64,000 nt of DNA from Cristatella mucedo (GCA_009760855.2 WPIO01000043.1:498001-562000); one strand, 5' to 3'; positions 22,164-32,767 are shown, counted from the stretch's first letter. The notes: generated by a model from the sequence alone, not told the origin. Made by a program: numbers and translations.

Positions 22164-22706
22164 ATGAGCTGTCCTCGGATATGCTACACAAAACAGGACC
22201 TGCTTAGCATAAGATGCGATGTCGCCATTAGTCGATACCTACCGGCAGGCATTCTCCGGCGGGTCAGTGAGAACCTACCTGCATCCTTCGTTCGCCCCAT
22301 CAACGGCTCGGCTATCAAACCGACGACTCGTAAGTTTAAAGCGCTAAATAGTACTTGTTGCGGTAGTAGCCCACCCGCTGTAGCCCAGCAAGTTGTGAAA
22401 AGTCGTCTCACGGCCGTTACCAAGGTCCAATTCAAATTCGAAGAGCCAGCGTCCGCGGTTTTGAAATCTGTTTGTGATGCAGGCCTTCTTGATCTGCATT
22501 CAGACTCGACCGGCAGCCTCGATACCCTCACTGATGCGATGAACATGACACTCAGGAGTGCTCTTGACAAGCATGCTCCCGTTCGCTCTATCCGTGTTCA
22601 AAGTCGTCGAGATTGCTTTCAATTTACAAAAAACTCCTTAAGATGCACCGTGTTAAGCGCAGGCTGGAACGTCGTTTCAAGAAATCGGGGTCTGAGGCAG
22701 ACCTAA
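22164..22706 (+). pseudogene. LINE B N-terminal segment fused to EN-RT linker
   Basis: 180 codons. Residues 1 to about 98 (starting CPRICYTKQDLLSIRC, with LPAGILRRVSENLPASF) are the region that precedes the endonuclease in this LINE. Residue 98 (Ala in EEPASA) is joined directly to VLKSVCDAGLLDLHSD, which lies after the endonuclease in the copy at 29072-32180. About 775 bases are missing without loss of frame. The frame passes the slippery-type heptamer AAAAAAC at 22628-22634 (codons ACA AAA AAC) and ends at 22706. The RT frame is the -1 frame relative to this one. Confidence 0.8.
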
Positions 22707-22914
22707 TCAATTTTAAAGACTTCCTTCGAGTTTACACCCGAAAGCTTACAAAAGCCAGGCTTCTTTTTTTATTAGAAAACTGAATTCCTGCCAGTCGGAC
22801 ACTAAACAGATTTATAAGACAGTAAACCATTTACTGGCCAATAGTGTCAGGTCTGACTCCCGAGATATTAAGGGCTCAGCCGAAAAGTTTTCAGCCTTCT
22901 TTACTGAGAAAATT

Positions 22915-23880
22915 GTGCACATTCGTGCCTCTATTAAGCCCCTCCCGACCAAAACAATCGCCGTTCATCAACCTGTGAACTTTCTTAAAAGGTTCTCTGA
23001 TGTTTCTGCCTGTGATGTGGCTGCCTTAAGAAGGTCTAGCAAAAAGAGCTCGTCTCCTGAAGACCCCATTCCTTCATCTCTGCGGTCTTCACTTGCAGAC
23101 CATCTTAGCTCTGCCATAACCAAGATTTTTAATGCTTCTTTGGGAAAAGGGGTCGTCCCTAAGTCCTTCAAATCGGCAATCGTTAGACCTATTCTTAAGA
23201 AGCCTGGATTAGACACAGAGGTCCTAGCAAACTATTGTCCAGCTTCCCTTCTTCCGTTCTTATCAAAGAATCTTGAAAAAATTGTTGCTAAGCAGCTTGT
23301 TGAACATATTGAATATAATAGAATGTCAGAAACATTTCAATCAGGGTTCGAGAGGCAGCACTCTACTGAAACTGCTCTCCTCCGTGTTAACAATGACATT
23401 CTACGTGGCAACGACGAAGGGAATGTCACTGCCTTAGCTCTGCTAGATCTGTCTGCTGCCTTCGACACAATTGATCACGAAGTTCTGCTTGAACGATTGA
23501 GAACAACGATCGATCTGGCAGACGAAGCACTGGCGTGGTTTAAATTATACTTGTCTGATCGTGTTCAATCCGTGTCGTGTGGGGGTCAGGTCTCAGACAT
23601 GACAAGGGTCACCTGTGGAGTCCCTCAAGGGTCTGTACTTGGTCCGTTGCTGTTCTCTATTTATACGCAACCTCTGGAAAAAGTGATTAAGGCCCATGGA
23701 ATAGGATATCACTTCTATGCTGACGATACTAAGTTGTATTTGTCATTTAAACCGTCGGAATCTGCTGCAGCAACTGAGAAACTGAATTCTTGCCTTGCTG
23801 ATATTCGATGTTGGATGACGGAAAACTTCCTGAAATTAAATGACGATAAAACCGAACTGCTTCTCATAGGACACCCTTAG
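22915..23880 (+). pseudogene. LINE B reverse transcriptase, ends at a premature stop
   Basis: 321 codons with the RT core: [38 protein letters not shown] and [14 protein letters not shown], all catalytic Asp residues present. A stop at 23878-23880 (CAC CCT TAG, where the sister copy has AAG) cuts it. The remainder is readable at 23965-24555 ([48 protein letters not shown]). Upstream it connects to the linker across a one-base deletion near 22757. Confidence 0.88.
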
Positions 23881-23964
23881 CGTGTGGCTGGATTGAAAGG
23901 CTTTGCTGTTCTAATAGGTGATGCTATTGTGTGACCTTCACCACGTGCTCGTAATCTAGGTGTC

Positions 23965-24555
23965 GTGTTCGACAGCTGCCTCAATTTCAAAAGCTTCATT
24001 CAGAAGACTGCCTCTACAGCTAGCCATCACATCCGATCCCTATCCAAGATTAGAAACTGTCTCCCTCAGTGGCTTGTAAAATATTTAACTAGCTCTTTAG
24101 TTCTGTCTCGGCTTGATTATTGTAATTCCCTTTTGGCTGGGCTACCAAAGAAAGCCATTATGCCACTACAGCGGACTATGAATATGGCTGCAAGGCTGGT
24201 CTTCCAGTCCCAGCGGTTTGAGCACGTGTCACCTTTGCTGGAAGAGCTAGGATGGTTGCCGGTTGAGCAAAGGATACAGAGCAAAGTTCTTAAGCTGACC
24301 CACAGGGCCCGCCACGGCTTGGCTCCTTCATACCTAGCTGAACTGCTGCATCAGTTTCAGCCTGTTCACGCCCTCAGGTCCTGTGTGGACAATAAATTAG
24401 CTGTCCCATTCCTCCGCTTAAAGACAGTTGGCGACAGAAGATTTAGCTCTGCAGGTCCTAGACTGTGGAACCCGCTTCCACAATTCTTACGCAACGACAT
24501 CTACTCTCCAACTGCCGACTATGGCACATCTTCTTCAGCGGTCCTGAACTGCTAG
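23965..24555 (+). pseudogene. LINE B protein C-terminal region
   Basis: 196 codons covering the domain downstream of the RT thumb typical of CR1/L2-like proteins: [47 protein letters not shown]. It is separated from the RT by two nonsense changes and would end at AVLNC. It serves to date the copy: few substitutions against the minus-strand copy at 29072-32180. Confidence 0.85.
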
Positions 24556-24804
24556 CTCTATGCTACTCGCTACCTCAACTGCTCTCCTGAGTCTGCTATG
24601 CTTCCCACTTTCTCTTTGTTGCGTGAGACGAAGTCTGTTGGCTACGGAATGCGTACCGAAAGCCGCTTAGGCTGTGAGTGCGCTATACAAAACTCTCCTG
24701 CGTAACACCCACATGGTCTTTATGACTTTGTGGAGTTACTGACGGAGATACATTATATTACATTACATCACGTGGACGCGTTAAATCCTGTGATATGTAG
24801 GTGC

Positions 24805-25490
24805 ATTTTAATAATAATAATAAAAGTAATAATAATGATGCACTTGATAAAGGTCCTTCAGAGAACTTAATCTCTCTCTCTAGGTGCTTTATATTTGCTG
24901 CAAAATGAAATGCAATTGAATGGTGAGTAATATCGTGCTTCATAAACAAACAAAATGAATAACATGGTTAGGGATGACATGCACAGGGTCAGCATGCAAA
25001 TGTTGTTAGTGGCAGCATGCACAGTGTCAGCACGCACATAAAGAACAAATCACAGGGATCCACTAAATGCTGTCCTAAATAGGTGTGTTTTTAAGTTCTT
25101 TTTAAATGTGATCAAGTCAGGGGATGTTCTGACGCAAGTCAGGAGTGAGTTCCAGGCTTTGGGAGCATACGAACTAAATGCACAGTCTCCAAAGGATTTG
25201 AGGTTTGTTTGAGGTATTTGTAGACTGTTGGATTCCGAAAAGCGGGTAGTACGATGCTTGGCCTGATGGGAGAGTATATCTGAGAGATAGGCTGGAGCCA
25301 AAGAATGAAGGGACCTAAAAGTGAGCGACAAAACCTTAAAGTCAATCCGTTGCTTGACTTGTAGCCAGTGCAGGTCCGCGAGAAGTGGAGTAATGTGGCA
25401 ACTGCGAGGCTCACGGCAGACAAGCCTAGCTGCGGAGTTTTGCACCAGCTGCAATCGCCTGATCGCACAGCCTGGTAGGGCCAGTAAGCT
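24805..25490 (-). mobile_element. LINE A 3' end, minus strand
   Basis: The reversed ATT tail (24810-24830) and hairpin lead into the C-terminal codons (minus frame 25050-25454, QLVQNSAARLVC to TAFSGSL, open) and stop at the 'LTGLPGCAIR' codons. Immediately beyond, at 25525, an inverted plus-strand piece of the same family begins. Confidence 0.88.
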
Positions 25491-25524
25491 TAAGCTTTTT
25501 TATTTGTCTGCAGGTTAGAGGATG

Positions 25525-25625
25525 TCTAGGTGTTCTGCTTCAAAATGATCTTTCATTAGACGACCACGTCAGCTCCACAGTCAATATGCTTACTTTCAAC
25601 TACATAGCATTGCTAAAAATTTGAA
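25525..25625 (+). mobile_element. LINE A internal fragment, inverted relative to its neighbour
   Basis: Matches the codons for LGVIFQSDLSLDDHISSTVK and the following HNIAKI. In the element this segment lies just 5' of the part found on the minus strand at 24805-25490, so the pair looks like a 5'-inverted insertion. Confidence 0.7.
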
Positions 25626-25932
25626 TAAAATACATACTGGCATCAATTGGAATAAAGAATTGGTATAAAAAAAGTATAAAATATAAATATTGGTAATATA
25701 TTTATGCTAGCAGCAATGTTAGCTCCTGATATTGAGTTATTACTTATTTTTTATAAAAATTTCCCACGATTGCTTTCTGGAAAAATTGTAGCACTGAGAT
25801 CGAGTAGGCTTCAAGATAATGCTTAGAACAAGTTCAATTTACTGGTCTGATAATAGCGCAGACCTCTAAAATTTAAAGACGCTCAAGGTAACAAAATCCA
25901 GTAACTTCATAGGCATTCGCTTATATTTTTAG
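25626..25932. other. AT-rich DNA upstream of receptor exon A
   Basis: No element recognised. It ends in the acceptor TTATATTTTTAG of exon A and is therefore presumably intron. Confidence 0.5.
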
Positions 25933-26400
25933 GGTTTACCCAAACCTACCATATTGGTTATGATCCATCGAATTCGTGGACAATTCTAGGCAGAAGGTTT
26001 TCTGTCAGTTGCTGTGCTCCCGAAGCAATAACTATTGCGTATCCTTATGTCGTATTTGAATACCAGCCACTTAATCAATTTGGCGAAAGAAGCTGGCCTG
26101 CCGAGTTGCAACTAACATCCTACTCTGTTGGTGTACCTGGTAAACTAACGTGGGCTTCATCAAACTCATACTATTCTAGTTCGTGGCTTAAGTGGTCCTA
26201 TTTATACTGTAATTCAAATCGTCACGTCGGTTTGACTAACAAAGGGCACGACTGCTGCGACTTGTTCCTTGGTCCTGCGACTACCAATCATAGTGGAATA
26301 TACAGATGCATGTATACTACCTTTAAAGATGTCGCAAACGTATCGCTGATTTTCCAACACACTAACAATGCAACGGCGTTTTCACCTCACAACGTAGTGG
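25933..26400 (+). CDS. Ig-superfamily receptor, exon A (Ig-like domain 1 of those found)
   Basis: A 468-base exon between acceptor TTTTTAG and donor G|GTAAGC, phase 1 on both sides. It encodes 155 whole residues. Ig features are a B-strand cysteine pair in FSVSCC (residues 26-27) and a textbook F strand NHSGIYRCMY with Tyr 123 and Cys 125. A G strand follows (VANVSLIF). N-glycosylation sequons at 118, 135 and 145 indicate an extracellular location. The Cys-Cys spacing of about 99 is long for an Ig domain, because of a Ser/Tyr/Trp-rich insertion around residues 72-92; extra cysteines at 92 and 107-108 may form a second disulphide. The start of the protein (signal peptide) lies upstream and was not identified. 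The ligand is unknown. Confidence 0.85.
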
Positions 26401-27809
26401 GTAAGCATCGGCAATGTATATATAGCACGAATAAAACTATTCCAAACTGGCATGCATGTGGCCTCATGCACCGAAATTCTTGGTGACAGCTATCATTAGC
26501 TGTCTAAGTATACAAATATATCGTTAGCAAAGTTTTCCTAATTCAAACGGATATATTATTGTCTGTTCGAATTAATTAACTTTCAAATTATAAGCTATTT
26601 GCTGATGAGATATTCTAATATGTGAATAGAGTTTATAATCAAAATATTCTTCATGTTAAGCTTCTGAAAAGATTTTTGACAAAGATCAACTTAATCATGA
26701 TTCTTAAAGTTTTTAAGGTAATACTAGTTTTTTTCTGACACTTGTGTACATAATTTTTTACATCTAAGAGATATTTTCTTAAACAAAAATAATCCTATAA
26801 AGTGTTCTTGGTAGTTTCTACGGAGAACTGAATCGTTACGTCGGTTCTTTACAGCTCTATTCCGGAGGAACAACTGCTAAAACATTACTGACAGACCAGG
26901 TTTTACGCTAAACTAACGCTAAATCATCACTTATAGTATACCAGATTTCAAGCAAAGAAAAGCGTTCTAAAATACACAGGTATCATCTCATTAAAGCAGA
27001 TAAGGCATCAGATTTTTTGGAGGCTACTGACAAATAGATGCATGGTTTATAAAATCCATTATACACTGATGATGTACACTGATGAGCATACCACGGCTCA
27101 GAAAAAAAATTCTTTTTCTGTGCCGTGGTCATAGTCATAGCGAAATGCTTCTATAAAGGTATTTATTAAGCTTGGACTCCGACAATAAAGACTTTATTGA
27201 TTGAGGTAACTCACGAAAGAGAAGATTTCTTCGTTTTGCAGGAAACCAATCGTAAAATTCAATGCCAGACAAATTGGAGCGGAGGCGGCTAGAGCAGCTA
27301 CCGGTAGTTCTAGCCGATAAACAGAGCGAGACTCTGTTTTGCACTTGCGGCCACAGGCTCTTGCTCCGATGAGCGTCCGTAAAGCCGCATGGAAAATTTG
27401 AATAACGGGTATTAAAAATGTCTTGGGTGATTGTTTTATAAGTATGCTGGCAATTTTGCCGAGATTAGCCAAGCTAAGGAATGAGATTTTAGACTTGAGC
27501 AAGCAACGCTGTGGCCAGCAGTATACATTTCGAAAATATTCCATAAGTGCCGCCATACGACCTTTCATGCTGTTGGGACTTTGCGGATATGTGTGAGTCT
27601 AGCAATGGCTTAAAAATAACCGATCCAGTCGTAAAGAAGCGGGCATCTGGTAACCCTGGTTCAGCAACATGCTTTGCTTGAAAACTCAGTTAAACAGATT
27701 GAAATACGTTATCTCCCTATCAGGCTGCCGGTCCCGAAAGCCCTTAAAATCGGGTGCTGGCTCAGCGAGCGACGGAAAAGTTAAGTTAGAATAGCCACTA
27801 TGTATCGCT
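26401..27809. other. receptor intron 1, proximal part, nothing recognised
   Basis: AT-rich, then a more balanced stretch at about 27130-27800. A 124-codon frame on the minus strand (27194-27568) has no recognisable domain and no splice sites that would make it an exon. Confidence 0.4.
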
Positions 27810-28120
27810 GTGGGTGCATATCCGCTCCGCAGTCAAGTCATCCTAGTTTTATATTAGTAATATGGTCGAATTTAAGCTATCTTGGACAAGCACAAAAAAG
27901 CTAAGCTCTTACTTGCTTTCAGAACATGCCGACAAGACTTCTATTAGCGCCCTACCGTGGAAACCGTAGTACGCCTGCAAATATGAGTGATTAGTGGAAG
28001 AAAATCTCAGAGGCAGTGCTTGTCTTTCGTAAACATTGCCACTGTGACATTAAATCTCTGCTCAGCTGCTGCACTTGCCGCCTAAAAGTCACCGTGTCGA
28101 TTTGAGAATTGACTGTTATG
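27810..28120 (+). mobile_element. LINE A internal fragment, strongly decayed
   Basis: Follows the LINE A segment from the 'HISSTVKSAYF' codons (CATATCCGCTCCGCAGTCAA) to the 'CHITPLLADLHWLPVKQRIDF' codons (GCCACTGTGACATTAAATCT), with many indels. Confidence 0.6.
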
Positions 28121-28232
28121 TTTCTCTATTTCCTGGTTTCAGCTTACCGAACAAAAACCACTTCGGATATCCCGTTGAACCTCCCTCTCTGCTGACTCCG
28201 TTTGACTGCTGGCACTCTTACTAACTTCAAGT

Positions 28233-28820
28233 CCCTTGAATAATAATAATAATAATGCACTTGATAAAGCACCCTCAGAGAACTCATCCTCTTTCTAGGC
28301 GCTGTACATTTGCTGCAAAGAAACGCAATTGAATGGTGAGTAATATCACGCCTAATAAACATCATGAATAACATGGTTAGGGGTGACATGGACAGGGTCA
28401 GCATCCAAATGTGGTTAGTAGCAGCATGCACAGTGTCAACACGCATAAGCACATGAAGGACGAATCACAGACACCCACTAAAGGCTGTCCTAAATCAGTG
28501 TCTTTAAAGTATTTTTAAGCGTGGTCAAGTCAGGGCATGTTCTGACGCAAGTAGGAAGGGAGTTCCAGGCTTTGGGAGCAGACGAGCTAAATGCAAGGTC
28601 TCCAAGGATTTGAGGTTTGTACGAGGTATTGGTAAACTGTTGGATTCCGAAAAGCGGGTGGTACGAAGCTTGGCCAGGTGGGGGAGTAGATCTGAGAGAT
28701 AGGCTGGAGCCAAAGAATGAAGTGACCTAAAAGTGAGCGACAAAACCTTGAAGTCGATCTGTTGCTTGACTGGGAGCCAGTGCAGTTCGGCGAGAAGTAG
28801 TGTGATATGGCAAAAGTGCC
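28233..28820 (-). mobile_element. LINE A 3' end, minus strand
   Basis: Reversed (AAT)n tail, hairpin (CACTTGATAAAGCACCCTCA), 3' UTR and C-terminal codons back to the 'CHITPLLA' region (minus frames 28525-28862). Confidence 0.88.
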
Positions 28821-28947
28821 GTTAACCAGGGACCGACTAATTATCCGAGGTAAGTAATTCAAGCTATTGTGCGTGCATTTTGTTCCTATTAAATGCCTAG
28901 TTAATAGCCTAAACAGGTTACCTTGCTTTCGTCGACACGTAGGTTAG

Positions 28948-29068
28948 TGGCGAGCCGTAATGGCACACAGGGTAAAGCGATTGTTGCTCACGACCTTGGC
29001 ACCGAGGTCGTCGGTTCGATTCCTGCCGTGGGCGATCCCTTATTTCCGTTGCAAGCGGTGGTTATAGT
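28948..29068 (+). mobile_element. SINE2 copy, plus strand
   Basis: Begins GCGAGCCGTAATGGCACACA (A-box region). The B box GGTTCGATTCC follows, then the body GTGGGCGATCCCTTAT...GCAAGCGGTGGTTATAG. It ends exactly at the LINE B insertion that follows. Confidence 0.8.
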
Positions 29069-29246
29069 CTTTAATTTAATGTAATGTATCTCCGTCAGTA
29101 ACTCCACAAAGTCATTAAGATCATGTGGGTGTTACGCAGGAGAGTTTTGTATAGCGCACTCACAGCCTAAGCGGCTTTCGGTACGCATTCCGTAGCCAAC
29201 AGACTTCGTCTCACGCAACAAAGAGAAAGTGGGAAGCATAGCAGAC

Positions 29247-30695
29247 TCAGGAGAGCAGTTGAGGTAGCGAGTAGCATAGAGCTAGCAGTTCAGGACCGCT
29301 GAAGAAGATGTGCCATAGTCGGCAGTTGGAGAGTAGATGTCGTTGCGTAAGAATTGTGGAAGCGAGTTCCAGTCTAGGACCTGCAGAGCTACAGCTTCTG
29401 TCGCCAACTGTCTTTAAGCGGAGGAATGGAACAGCTAATTTATTGTCCACACAGGACCTGAGGGCGCGAACAGGCTGAAACTGATGCAGCAGTTCAGCTA
29501 GGTATGAAGGAGCCAAGCCGTGGCGGGCCCTGTGGATCAGCTTAAGAACTTTGCTCTGTATCCTTTGCTCAACCGGCAACCATCGTAGCTCTTCCAGCAA
29601 AGGTGACACGTGCTCAAACCGCTGGGACTGGAAGACCAGCCTTGCAGCCATATTCATAGTCCGCTGTAGTGGCATAATGGCTTTCTTTGGTAGCCCAGCC
29701 AAAAGGGAATTACAATAATCAAGCCGAAACAGAACTAAAGAGCTAGTTAAATATTTTACAAGCCACTGAGGGAGACAGCTTCTAATCTTGGATAGGGATC
29801 GGATGTGATGGCTAGCTGTAGAGGCAGTCTTCTGAATGAAGCTTTTGAAATTGAGGCAGCTGTCGAACACGACACCTAGATTACGAGCACGTGGTGAAGG
29901 TCGCACAATAGCATCACCTATTAGAACAGCAAAGCCTTTTAATCCAGCCACACGCTTAGGGTGTCCTATGAGAAGCAGTTCGGTTTTATCGTCATTTAAT
30001 TTCAGGAAGTTTTCCGTCATCCAACATCGAATATCAGCAAGGCAAGAATTCAGTTTCTCAGTTGCTGCAGCAGATTCCGACGGTTTAAATGACAAATACA
30101 ACTTAGTATCGTCAGCATAGAAGTGATATCCTATTCCATGGGCCTTAATCACTTTTTCCAGAGGTTGCGTATAAATAGAGAACAGCAACGGACCAAGTAC
30201 AGACCCTTGAGGGACTCCACAGGTGACCCTTGTCATGTCTGAGACCTGACCCCCACACGACACGGATTGCACACGATCAGACAAGTATAATTTAAACCAC
30301 GCCAGTGCTTCGTCTGCCAGACCGATCGTTGTTCTCAATCGTTCAAGCAGAACTTCGTGATAAATGGTGTCGAAGGCAGCAGACAGATCTAGCAGAGCTA
30401 AGGCAGTGACATTCCCGTCGTCGTTGCCACGTAGAATGTCATTGTTAACACGGAGGAGAGCAGTTTCAGTAGAGTGCTGCCTCTCGAACCCTGATTGAAA
30501 TGCTTCTGACATTCCATTATTTTCAATATGTTCAACAAGCTGCTTAGCAACAATTTTTTCAAGATTCTTTGATAAGAACGGAAGAAGGGAAACTGTACAA
30601 TAGTTTGCTAGGACCTCTGTGTCTAATCCAGGCTTCTTAAGAATAGGTCTAACGATTGCCGATTTGAAGGACTTGGGGACGACCCCTTTTCCCAA
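29247..30695 (-). CDS. LINE B reverse transcriptase and C-terminal region
   Basis: 482 codons: [60 protein letters not shown] and [14 protein letters not shown] (written YHFYADD here), then the C-terminal region to [10 protein letters not shown]. The catalytic Asp residues are kept; IDH has become IYH. The end is shifted by a small deletion near 29385, giving an abnormal tail. RT copies the RNA at the nick; the overall frame indicates a recent insertion. Confidence 0.9.
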   Translation of the reverse strand: MGKGVVPKSFKSAIVRPILKKPGLDTEVLANYCTVSLLPFLSKNLEKIVAKQLVEHIENNGMSEAFQSGFERQHSTETALLRVNNDILRGNDDGNVTALALLDLSAAFDTIYHEVLLERLRTTIGLADEALAWFKLYLSDRVQSVSCGGQVSDMTRVTCGVPQGSVLGPLLFSIYTQPLEKVIKAHGIGYHFYADDTKLYLSFKPSESAAATEKLNSCLADIRCWMTENFLKLNDDKTELLLIGHPKRVAGLKGFAVLIGDAIVRPSPRARNLGVVFDSCLNFKSFIQKTASTASHHIRSLSKIRSCLPQWLVKYLTSSLVLFRLDYCNSLLAGLPKKAIMPLQRTMNMAARLVFQSQRFEHVSPLLEELRWLPVEQRIQSKVLKLIHRARHGLAPSYLAELLHQFQPVRALRSCVDNKLAVPFLRLKTVGDRSCSSAGPRLELASTILTQRHLLSNCRLWHIFFSGPELLALCYSLPQLLS

Positions 30696-30715
30696 AGAAG
30701 CATTAAAAATCTTGG

Positions 30716-31222
30716 TTATGGCAAGCTAAGATGGTCTGCAAGTGAAGACCGCAGAGATGAAGGTATAGGGTCTTCAGGAGACGAGCTCTTTTTGCTAGAC
30801 CTTATTAAGGCAGCCACATCACAGGCAGAAACATCAGAGAACCTTTTAAGAAAGGTCACAGGTTGAGGAACGGCGATTGCTTTGGTCGGGAGGGGCTTAA
30901 TAGAGGCACGAATGTGCACAATTTTCTCAGTAAAGAAGGCTGAAAACTTTTCGGCTGAGCCCTTAATATCTCGGGAGTCAGACCTGACACTATTGGCCAG
31001 TAAATGGTTTACTGTCTTATAAATCTGTTTAGTGTCCGACTGGCAGGAATTCAGTTTTCTAATAAAAAAAGAAGCCCTGGCTTTTGTAAGCTTTCGGGTG
31101 TAAACTCGAAGGAAGTCTTTAAAATTGACTAGGTCTGCCTCAGACCCCGATTTCTTGAAACGACGTTCCAGCCTGCGCTTAACACGGTGCATCTTAAGGA
31201 GTTTTTTGTAAATTGAAAGCAA
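30716..31222 (-). CDS. LINE B EN-RT linker frame (-1 relative to endonuclease)
   Basis: 168 codons overlapping the endonuclease frame by 94 bases. It encodes a basic linker ([33 protein letters not shown]) and the run-up to the RT ([19 protein letters not shown]). It ends at a stop created by a one-base deletion near 30726 (the plus-strand copy has AGCTCTGCC, this one AGCTTGCC). In LINE A the equivalent linker is in one frame with the endonuclease. Confidence 0.8.
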   Translation of the reverse strand: MLSIYKKLLKMHRVKRRLERRFKKSGSEADLVNFKDFLRVYTRKLTKARASFFIRKLNSCQSDTKQIYKTVNHLLANSVRSDSRDIKGSAEKFSAFFTEKIVHIRASIKPLPTKAIAVPQPVTFLKRFSDVSACDVAALIRSSKKSSSPEDPIPSSLRSSLADHLSLP

Positions 31223-32022
31223 TCTCGACGACTTTGAACACGGATAGAGCGAACGGGAGCATGCTTGTCAAGAGCACTCCTGAGTGTCATGTTCATCGCA
31301 TCAGTGAGGGTATCGAGGCTGCCGGTCGAGTCTGAATGCAGAACAAGAAGGCCTGCATCACAAACAGATTTCAAAACCTTGTCCATGTCAATGCTTTGTA
31401 AGTTACGTCGTTTGGCAAATTCGACATTGCCCTGCACGTACGAGGGAGCAGGAACAGTAAACGAGACCGAACAATGATCTGAGAGGGTCAGTGGGCACAC
31501 CACAAAGTCAGTGGGGAGGACATGCTTAGTGATCACGAGATCTAGAATGTGGCCACGGACGTGGGTGCTATGATTAACGTGTTGGGCCAAACCAATATTC
31601 TCCAGACAGTCAAGAAATGAGCGGACCTGGCTGTTGCTAGGGTTGTCAACCTGAATATTGAAGTCTCCTACAATCAGTAGCGGCCCGTCACACACAAATA
31701 TTTTAGCGAGGAACTCTGAAAACTCCTCTATAAACAAGTTTAGACAGCCAGAAGGAGGCCGGTATATCACAAAGGTGAGAGGCATTGTCTTTGATGAAGA
31801 CCTGATAGCAACCGATTCAAACGATGACCCATGCGAGAAACTGCACATTTTATAGCCAAACGATTCGCGAACAACAATTGCAACCCCGCCACCAACCTTG
31901 TCAGAACGCATGGACTGATAGAATGAGAATCCGGGTGGGGTGGTCTCGGAAATACAGCTACTGGAACAAGGCGTCATCCAGGTTTCGGTAAGCAGAAATG
32001 CATCTAGCTTCTCCTGGACCAC
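31129..32022 (-). CDS. LINE B endonuclease domain frame
   Basis: 297 codons from a GTG; the frame stays open upstream to about 32178, so the true domain start (LKFRLLNVRSLKTKG with the catalytic Asn) is included beyond the nominal start. It nicks target DNA so the RT can prime. Motifs: LLTETW (catalytic Glu), GGGVAIVV, YRPP, LIVGDFNI (Asp and Asn), HILDLVIT and LSDH (the terminal Asp-His pair). All hallmark residues of the exonuclease/endonuclease/phosphatase fold of LINEs are present. The frame crosses AAAAAAC (codons ACA AAA AAC) and ends about 25 codons later. The RT lies in the -1 frame. Confidence 0.88.
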   Translation of the reverse strand: MVQEKLDAFLLTETWMTPCSSSCISETTPPGFSFYQSMRSDKVGGGVAIVVRESFGYKMCSFSHGSSFESVAIRSSSKTMPLTFVIYRPPSGCLNLFIEEFSEFLAKIFVCDGPLLIVGDFNIQVDNPSNSQVRSFLDCLENIGLAQHVNHSTHVRGHILDLVITKHVLPTDFVVCPLTLSDHCSVSFTVPAPSYVQGNVEFAKRRNLQSIDMDKVLKSVCDAGLLVLHSDSTGSLDTLTDAMNMTLRSALDKHAPVRSIRVQSRRDCFQFTKNSLRCTVLSAGWNVVSRNRGLRQT

Positions 32023-32180
32023 CTGATCGCGGATAAGTAACCCCTTGGTTTTTAGCGAGCGGACATTTAGTAGGCGGAATTTAAGAGGCTGTCCAACAAC
32101 TGGGCGACGGCGATGAAGTGGCTCGTATTCTTTACCGTTTGCGTCCGGCCTGGCGGACGCTGGCTCTTCGAATTGGACCT

Positions 32181-32340
32181 TTAATGTAACGTAGTGTATC
32201 TCCGTCTGTAACTCCGTAGAGTCATAAAGACCATGTGGGTGTTACGCCGGAGAGTTTTGAATGGCGGACTCACAGCCTAAGCGGCTATTATTATTATCAT
32301 TATTCGGTACGCATTCGGTAGCCAATAGACTTTAAGGTGC
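32181..32340 (-). mobile_element. older LINE B 3' end, minus strand
   Basis: Reversed tail and 3' UTR (GTAACGTAGTGTATCTCCGT, GTTACGCCGGAGAG, CTCACAGCCTAAGCGG) interrupted at 32285-32305 by a short TTATTATTATCATTATT tract. The preceding LINE B copy inserted at its 3' terminus. Confidence 0.8.
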
Positions 32341-32519
32341 TTCTACCGTTATTCAAAAGAGGCTTTTAAATTAGCTAGTATTTTTGTTGTGCATATCATG
32401 CAGAATGTCATAAAAATGCGCAAGAACGGATATACGCCGCTGTGGCAATATCTATGGAGTATTTGTTGATATGATTAGTGTATGTCCGTTTGATTGAGGC
32501 CTAAGCGAACTTAATAGCT

Positions 32520-32645
32520 CTGCTTTTTCTCAGCGGTTAGATTCCCGCATTGACGATCAGGTTCGTGGTCTTGAGCCCTTCGGAACAAGTTAAGAGCCTG
32601 GATAGAGATTAAGTCCTTTTTGGGAACCATACAGAAGGAGGATTA
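32520..32645 (+). mobile_element. SINE1 copy, diverged
   Basis: Matches CTCAGCGGTTAG (A box), GGTTCGTGGTCTTGAGCCC (B-box region) and TGGATAGAGATTAAGTCCTT with much divergence. Confidence 0.5.
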
Positions 32646-32767
32646 CATGTTGCATATTTTAATCTCCATCCGGGAAATGTTTTAATAACTGCTAGAAAAC
32701 CAATGACTAATGGCTATTGAAATGCATCGTATGAAGAATTCACGAACATGCAAGTATGATAGTTAAA

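Larger units (their letters stand above)
22050..24775 (+). mobile_element. LINE B copy 1, endonuclease domain deleted
   Basis: Nearly full-length LINE B. It has a short 5' UTR, an N-terminal coding segment (22164 onward), then a clean in-frame junction at about 22457 where the endonuclease domain is missing, then linker, RT, C-terminal region, 3' UTR and ATTAC tail (ending about 24775). It is broken by a single-base deletion near 22757 and nonsense changes at 23878 and about 23931. Confidence 0.9.
29072..32180 (-). mobile_element. LINE B copy 2, most complete copy with endonuclease
   Basis: Minus-strand CR1/L2-like LINE, truncated just before the endonuclease. Element order: endonuclease (32178-31208), slippery-type heptamer (31207-31201), linker and RT (31222-29700), C-terminal region (to about 29290), 3' UTR and ATTAC tail (29072-29240). 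CTTTAAT occurs at both ends (29071 area and 32175-32181), a plausible target-site duplication placing its insertion between the SINE2 copy and the older LINE B tail at 32181. Confidence 0.92.

Noticed and set aside
27194-27568. 124-codon minus-strand frame in receptor intron 1
   Set aside because: No recognised motif, no convincing splice sites, and overlapping frames on the same strand of similar quality.
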